Shown here: positions 59,912 through 64,000 of the stretch, piece after piece
Layout of the letters: the number at the start of each line of letters is the position of its first letter
Position numbering within the stretch: the first letter of the stretch is position 1
Source of the DNA: Saprospiraceae bacterium
Lineage (GTDB): Bacteria; Bacteroidota; Bacteroidia; Chitinophagales; Saprospiraceae
Direction of reading: 5' to 3'
Assembly: GCA_026129545.1 (NCBI GenBank)
Contig: JAHCHX010000001.1
Span: forward strand, 1,115,501-1,179,500
Length of the DNA: 64,000 nucleotides
Position numbers and translations under genes: made by a program
Notes under the pieces: generated by a model
What the model saw: only the letters and a program-made list of their open reading frames with translations
What the model was told of the DNA's origin: nothing
Database searches by the model: none

Positions 59912-62907
59912 CGCACAACCACTACTCTCGCTCGGTAACCGTCGGCCATGACGGAGTAAACCCCATTGCTCGCCCCTGTTAGGTCGAGAATGGCCTCCAA
60001 TTCGTTTGCCCCAAGTCGTTTTTCCAAAATAAGTTTTCCTCTGCGGCTAAACACTTTTATGTCCATGGCGGAAGCGCCGTGCGCAGGGTGTTTTTTGAAT
60101 TTAAAAACTCCCTTGCTGGGGTTGGGCGAAATACCCCACGAACGTGGAGAGGAGGTGTCAGGCAGCAAAGTTTGTTTTAAAACAAAGGCGAAGTTCCTTT
60201 CTATGTGCTCGCCCTCTTTCAGGGTGAAGATGTCGGAATAGCCCGCCTCATCCAGCCCGAAGCCAGGCAACAATATCTGACTGCTCAGAGGGGGCAATAT
60301 GTAAAGTTGGTATTCGCCCGAAAGAAGGTGGGTGACTTCGAATCGGCCTTGCGCATCGGTGGTGGCTGCCCCAACGACGTTGTTCGCTTTGTGCAACAGA
60401 ACAACTGCGGCTTTTTCCAAGAATGGCTCTGTGGGGTCAACCATGTTGTTTCGCAGAGAGTCGAGCCATACAAAACCGCTTATCTTGTTGAAAATCTGTC
60501 CTTTGGGTGGATGCAATTGTGATTTGGGTACAATACCCTTCGGCAGTCGGCTACTGCCCCACGAAAGATGCGCCGTAGCGCCCCCGCTTGCTTCAAAATA
60601 CTCCATACGGACAGGGTAGCGGTGGCCACCTTCGAGAAAAATGGTGCCGCTGTGTTCCGTTTTCGGCTGGTTGGTCCATTGGTCAATCAGCAAAGAGTCA
60701 TTGACCCACAGTCGCACCCCGTCATCTGTGAAGGCGTAGAAGGTAAGGGTGTCGTCGAAAAAAGGCACGATGTCGCCCGTCCAACGCACGGCAAAAAAAT
60801 CGTCCGGCACATAGCCTGTTGCTGGCGATTCGATGCCCCATTCAAAGAAGATAGTGGTGTCTATGCGTGTTAACAAAAGTTCTCCATCAAAACCAGCGTA
60901 GTAATCATTTATTTTGAAATACTCACCATAGAGGCCTTTACCATTAGAGCGCCGGTATGTTTTGTACTCGGCTTCTATCAATGTTCCGTTTTCTTCCGGG
61001 GTCACAAAGGAGAATAAGGTGTGTTTATTTCCATTGTGCCACTGATTGAAAAGCAATATAGAATCGCCTCTAAATTGAATAACGGGTACTGTTGCGTTGC
61101 GCTGCATTCCCACCACGCTCAAAAATGTGTATGGAGATAGTCCTTTCAGGCCATCCACGTTTACTTCTATATCCGAAGGTTCTGTTGCGACGGTTATTTC
61201 AGATTTATGTGGAAGGACATCTTTCCATATAGTGTTTGACAGTCCCATGCTATCTTTTGCTGTCAAATATACTCGATACCACACATTGTCGGATGGTTCG
61301 CCCTCGTCCGACACGATGTAGCTGCCTTCTGTAAGGCCGTTGGTGGGCTGAATGGCTGGGTGAGTGTGGTTGTCATGGTGGAAGTCAATTTTCCACGTCA
61401 GCGCAGTGGGGGAAAGGATGCCTTCTTCCGCGTCGTCGGCATAGCCTGAGAATGGGATTTCTTCGCCGGCGCGGTACAGGAATTTGGATTCGGGCAAGGT
61501 GATAACCGGGAAGGGGCGCGTGTTGGTGGTGACGCGCAGAAGGGCTGCTGCCGATGTGTCGCTGCTAATACTATTGCTGACAATGCAACGATATGCGGCT
61601 GCGCTGTCTTGCAATTGCACGTTTTCAAGAACCAGCGTATTGGAGACTTCGCCAAACAGGGGTTTCCCGTTTTTTTGCCACTGATATTCCAATGGTTTTT
61701 GTCCTAACGCAAGCACCTCGAATCTCACCGTGTCACCTACCGTATAGAGGCCGCCTTTGGGATGCGAATAGACGAATGGGGCATTGCTGCCTGTGTAGGC
61801 TATTCGCCACAGGCTTCCATTATTGCTGGCTGTATTGTCTTCTTCTGAACCGCCCCCTATGCCAGCACGCGCCAGATAATAAAAATCGCCTTGTGGACTA
61901 ATGCGGATAGAAACAGGGCGGCTTGCATTAGTGAGTAAATTTTGTTCTCGTTGTCCGGTCAATGGATTTAACACGCCTATGTAACTTGCACAATAATCTG
62001 CAAAAAAGAAGCGCCCTTTATATTTGTCTGGGAAAGCGCCGCCTGTTATCGGATAGAATGCAGCACCTACTACCGCACAGCCAAACACATGATGGTAAGC
62101 ATATAGAGGGTCTTGATAGTTATCCGGCATTGGCGCGTCGCCCTTTTTGCCTTCCACAGTGGGGAAACCATAATCTTTTCCCGCCAGCACCTCGTTGATT
62201 TCTTCCCAAACGTCTGTTCCCACATCGCAAAGGAATATGCGACCAGTTTCGGGCTGTACGGCCATGGAAAATGGGTTGCGAAGCCCGGTGGCAAATACGG
62301 ATTTGTATTTCCCATCCACTATTTCATAAAAGGGGTTGTCATCTGGAATAGAGCCATCGGGGTTGAGACGGAGTATTTTGCCTGAATCGTTGTTGGGGTC
62401 GTTGGGTGGGTTAATAGAGCCATTTTCTCCAATAGCGACATAGAGCTTTCCGTCATTGCCAAATACCATAGCGCCACCATGATGCACCGAGCTGACTTTG
62501 GCATCGCACTCATACAGCACCTCCTCACTTCCGGGCACCACATAATAGCCCTGTGAACGAACCCTCGACACGCGATTGTGTGCGCCTCCCGGCACGGTAT
62601 AATAAAGATAGACGAATGGAGAATCGGGATAGTCCGGGTGGAGCGTTATGTGACCCAAACCGCGTTCGTTGTAATCGTCCACAGCCAACTCCATGAAAGG
62701 GTCGGGCAGCATCTTTCCATCCTCGACCAATCTAATCGTGCCATTTTTTTCGGTGATGAAAACCAGCCCATTCGGCGCTATGGCCATGTCTGTGGGGTTC
62801 AATTCATCCGCGATTTTGTATTGCACAAAACCAAAGGGCAGTTGAGAGGAAGCCGTTGTTGGAATAAAAAGAGCAATGAAAGCGGAAAGCGGTAAAAGGT
62901 GTTTCAT
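59908..62907 (-). CDS. T9SS-secreted GSDH-type (PQQ sugar dehydrogenase-like) multidomain protein
   Basis: 999 aa from the ATG at 62907 (MKHLLPLSAFIALFIPTTASSQ, signal peptide). Residues about 25-390 form a soluble glucose/aldose dehydrogenase propeller: GLVFITEKNGTIRLVEDGK, LGHITLHPDYPDSPFVYLYYTV, SVHHGGAMVFGNDGKLYVAIGENG (catalytic-type HHGG), FATGLRNPFSMAVQPETGRIFLCDVG. Then an Ig-like domain (FEVLALGQKPLEYQWQKNGKPLFG), PA14 (YGEYFKINDYYAGFDGELLLTR ... FAFTDDG-type strand FYAFTDDGVRLWVNDSLLIDQW), an SdrD_B-like module (ISGFVWLDSLRNNMVDPTEPFLEKAAVVLL) and a C-terminal sorting domain (WGISPNPSKGVFKFKK). Oxidises sugars at the surface, or acts as a binding propeller. Confidence 0.92.
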   Translation of the reverse strand: MKHLLPLSAFIALFIPTTASSQLPFGFVQYKIADELNPTDMAIAPNGLVFITEKNGTIRLVEDGKMLPDPFMELAVDDYNERGLGHITLHPDYPDSPFVYLYYTVPGGAHNRVSRVRSQGYYVVPGSEEVLYECDAKVSSVHHGGAMVFGNDGKLYVAIGENGSINPPNDPNNDSGKILRLNPDGSIPDDNPFYEIVDGKYKSVFATGLRNPFSMAVQPETGRIFLCDVGTDVWEEINEVLAGKDYGFPTVEGKKGDAPMPDNYQDPLYAYHHVFGCAVVGAAFYPITGGAFPDKYKGRFFFADYCASYIGVLNPLTGQREQNLLTNASRPVSIRISPQGDFYYLARAGIGGGSEEDNTASNNGSLWRIAYTGSNAPFVYSHPKGGLYTVGDTVRFEVLALGQKPLEYQWQKNGKPLFGEVSNTLVLENVQLQDSAAAYRCIVSNSISSDTSAAALLRVTTNTRPFPVITLPESKFLYRAGEEIPFSGYADDAEEGILSPTALTWKIDFHHDNHTHPAIQPTNGLTEGSYIVSDEGEPSDNVWYRVYLTAKDSMGLSNTIWKDVLPHKSEITVATEPSDIEVNVDGLKGLSPYTFLSVVGMQRNATVPVIQFRGDSILLFNQWHNGNKHTLFSFVTPEENGTLIEAEYKTYRRSNGKGLYGEYFKINDYYAGFDGELLLTRIDTTIFFEWGIESPATGYVPDDFFAVRWTGDIVPFFDDTLTFYAFTDDGVRLWVNDSLLIDQWTNQPKTEHSGTIFLEGGHRYPVRMEYFEASGGATAHLSWGSSRLPKGIVPKSQLHPPKGQIFNKISGFVWLDSLRNNMVDPTEPFLEKAAVVLLHKANNVVGAATTDAQGRFEVTHLLSGEYQLYILPPLSSQILLPGFGLDEAGYSDIFTLKEGEHIERNFAFVLKQTLLPDTSSPRSWGISPNPSKGVFKFKKHPAHGASAMDIKVFSRRGKLILEKRLGANELEAILDLTGASNGVYSVMADGYRARVVVVR

Positions 62908-63068
62908 GTGCGTTGACGGTTGGTGTATTGCGAAATTAGAAAAAAACAAGTGCCTTAAGACGCATTTCTATTGTTTTGGTCTGTTTTTGTCAAAAAAGGA
63001 ACAAAAAAAAGCGCGAGCCACGCTGAAAATCAGAGCAGCTCGCGCTTGTGGTGGAAGAAGCGGTTTAT

Positions 63069-64000
63069 TTACTTTTTGAAATAGGAGGAGGCGTTTTTCC
63101 CGCCGTTTCTGACGGTTTCAAGGCGTTTTTTGAACTCAAGAGAGAGTTCATCCTCCTTGCGGGCGTAGATTTCGTTCAATGCAATGAGGGTGTTCATATC
63201 GTTCGGGTCGAGGCTTTCCGCTTTTTGAAAGTAGGGGAGCGACTGGTCGAACAAGGACATGACCTCGTCGCGTGCGGCTTGCAGTTTTTTCAGGCCTGCG
63301 GTGGAATAGTCCTCCGGCATTGCGTTCATCTCTTGCGTGCGCACGGCTGCTTTGTTGTAGTAGAGTGCCCCAAGCGAATAGACAGCATCCACGTTTTTTG
63401 GGTCTTTTTCTGTAGCCTGCGTGTAGTAAGTTTTTGCTTCTTCGAAGTACTCATTGGCCTTGGCCGTGTTTTTCTCCTTCGACATCGTTTGGTAGAGATT
63501 GTCGTACACGTTGCCAAGCGTGACGTAGAGGCCGATGTTGCTCGGCTCTTTTTCGATGGCTTGTTTAAGGCTGCCTGTCAATTCGTCGAGCTTGCCTTTT
63601 TTCAGATATGCGTTGATTTCGGAAAAGAGCAGCCCGGTGTCTTCTGGATATTTGGTGCGGCCTTCGGTGAGTATTTTCTGGGCGCCATCCTCGTCGCCCA
63701 TCTCAAGTTTGAGGGTGTATATGCCATCATAAACCGCTGGCTTGGCCTTTCCTTTGGCGTACAGGCTGTTGTAGTATTTCAATGCGTCCTCGTTGCGCTT
63801 GGCTTGCTGTGCCGCGAGCGCGGTGGTGTAAACCATGTTTTCGTACTGGTCGGGGTCGTCAAGCACGCTTTTTTGGCTGCTTGCTTTGAGTATCTCATGT
63901 GCTTGAAGTGATGCCTCGAACGATGCGAATGCTTTGTCGAATTGGCCCGCTTCATACTTTGACACGCCGATATTGATAAGGTGGCCTTCCACTTGGCCGA
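63069..64000 (-). CDS. TPR-repeat protein, 5' end outside window
   Basis: 310 codons, still open at the right edge (GQVEGHLINIGVSKYEAGQF...). Successive TPR pairs: INIGVSKYEAGQFDKAFASFEASLQ, YTTALAAQQAKRNEDALKYYNSLYAKG, VYDGIYTLKLEMGDEDGAQKILTEGRTKYP, LLFSEINAYLKKGKLDELTGSLKQAIEKEP, LYVTLGNVYDNLYQ, and VYSLGALYYNKAA. The C-terminus (YARKEDELSLEFKKRLETVRNGGKNASSYFKK) is charged. Such proteins in Bacteroidota are usually secreted or periplasmic scaffolds; the signal region is outside the window. Partner unknown. Confidence 0.85.
   Translation of the reverse strand, partial: GQVEGHLINIGVSKYEAGQFDKAFASFEASLQAHEILKASSQKSVLDDPDQYENMVYTTALAAQQAKRNEDALKYYNSLYAKGKAKPAVYDGIYTLKLEMGDEDGAQKILTEGRTKYPEDTGLLFSEINAYLKKGKLDELTGSLKQAIEKEPSNIGLYVTLGNVYDNLYQTMSKEKNTAKANEYFEEAKTYYTQATEKDPKNVDAVYSLGALYYNKAAVRTQEMNAMPEDYSTAGLKKLQAARDEVMSLFDQSLPYFQKAESLDPNDMNTLIALNEIYARKEDELSLEFKKRLETVRNGGKNASSYFKK

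Noticed and set aside
63048..63911. 287-aa plus-strand frame, hydrophobic and Cys/Phe-rich
   Set aside because: Antisense shadow of the TPR gene, produced by its Lys/Glu codons.

Overview
The window comes from a Bacteroidota genome, most likely Saprospiria or a close relative. The evidence is several proteins with type IX secretion (T9SS) C-terminal sorting domains, a carboxypeptidase-regulatory/TonB-dependent receptor, an ECF sigma factor with a coupled membrane partner, near absence of Shine-Dalgarno sequences, and repeated TAnnTTTG-type -7 boxes upstream of genes. Most of the window is ordinary chromosome of about 50% GC. Two stretches look more AT-rich by eye: about 10.9-12.4 kb and about 26.8-31.5 kb.

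Layout. 0-3 kb: a DNA methyltransferase cut by the left edge, then L-2-hydroxyglutarate oxidase. 3-8 kb: TonB receptor, selD and a serpin lipoprotein. 7.9-14 kb (minus): a thioredoxin-fold protein and a miaB / AlbA_2-ATPase / sigma54-activator operon. 14-18 kb: two small proteins, a nucleoside phosphorylase, hemF, a DUF721 protein and a membrane protein. 18-21 kb (minus): two very acidic small proteins, an FtsX-type permease, an outer-membrane protein and a mini-lipoprotein. 21-27 kb (plus): tyrS, an LVIVD lipoprotein pair, an ECF sigma factor and its membrane partner. 27-31.5 kb: envelope/T9SS genes and an IS630-type insertion that splits a lipoprotein gene. 31.5-40 kb: XRE regulator, GH31 glucosidase, yidD, an orphan OmpR regulator, a ParE-type toxin-antitoxin pair, carboxynorspermidine synthase, an Arg/Leu-tRNA-protein-transferase-like gene, a lipoprotein interrupted by an in-frame TGA, a baeRF-type protein and a HAD hydrolase. 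41-50 kb: ychF and a glycerol cluster (glpD, glpF, glpK) containing three unknown genes, then an RlmK-like methyltransferase. 50-64 kb: GH29 fucosidase, MOSC protein, TPR protein, a large PD40/SPOR protein, a glycosyltransferase whose 5' end is a heptanucleotide tract, a LysE exporter, a multidomain GSDH-type secreted protein and a TPR protein cut by the right edge.

The most interesting non-gene structure is a dispersed repeat family. Three copies, at 15.8, 42.2 and 49.2 kb, have asymmetric bodies of about 105 bp (one expanded to 169 bp) bounded by TATACCT / AGGTATA-like ends. A fourth, at 59.1 kb, is a symmetric 120-bp foldback using the same outer end on both sides. One copy supplies the last codons and stop of glpK, and two inverted copies bracket the glp cluster. 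The second is a tract of 37 tandem 7-bp units at the start of a family-2 glycosyltransferase. It is open in every frame, so gain or loss of one unit would change the reading frame: a plausible phase-variation switch. The third is an IS630-like insertion whose removal, with one AA duplicate, exactly restores a lipoprotein signal peptide in frame.

All calls were made by reading the sequence. Gene functions rest on recognised family motifs, without database searches.
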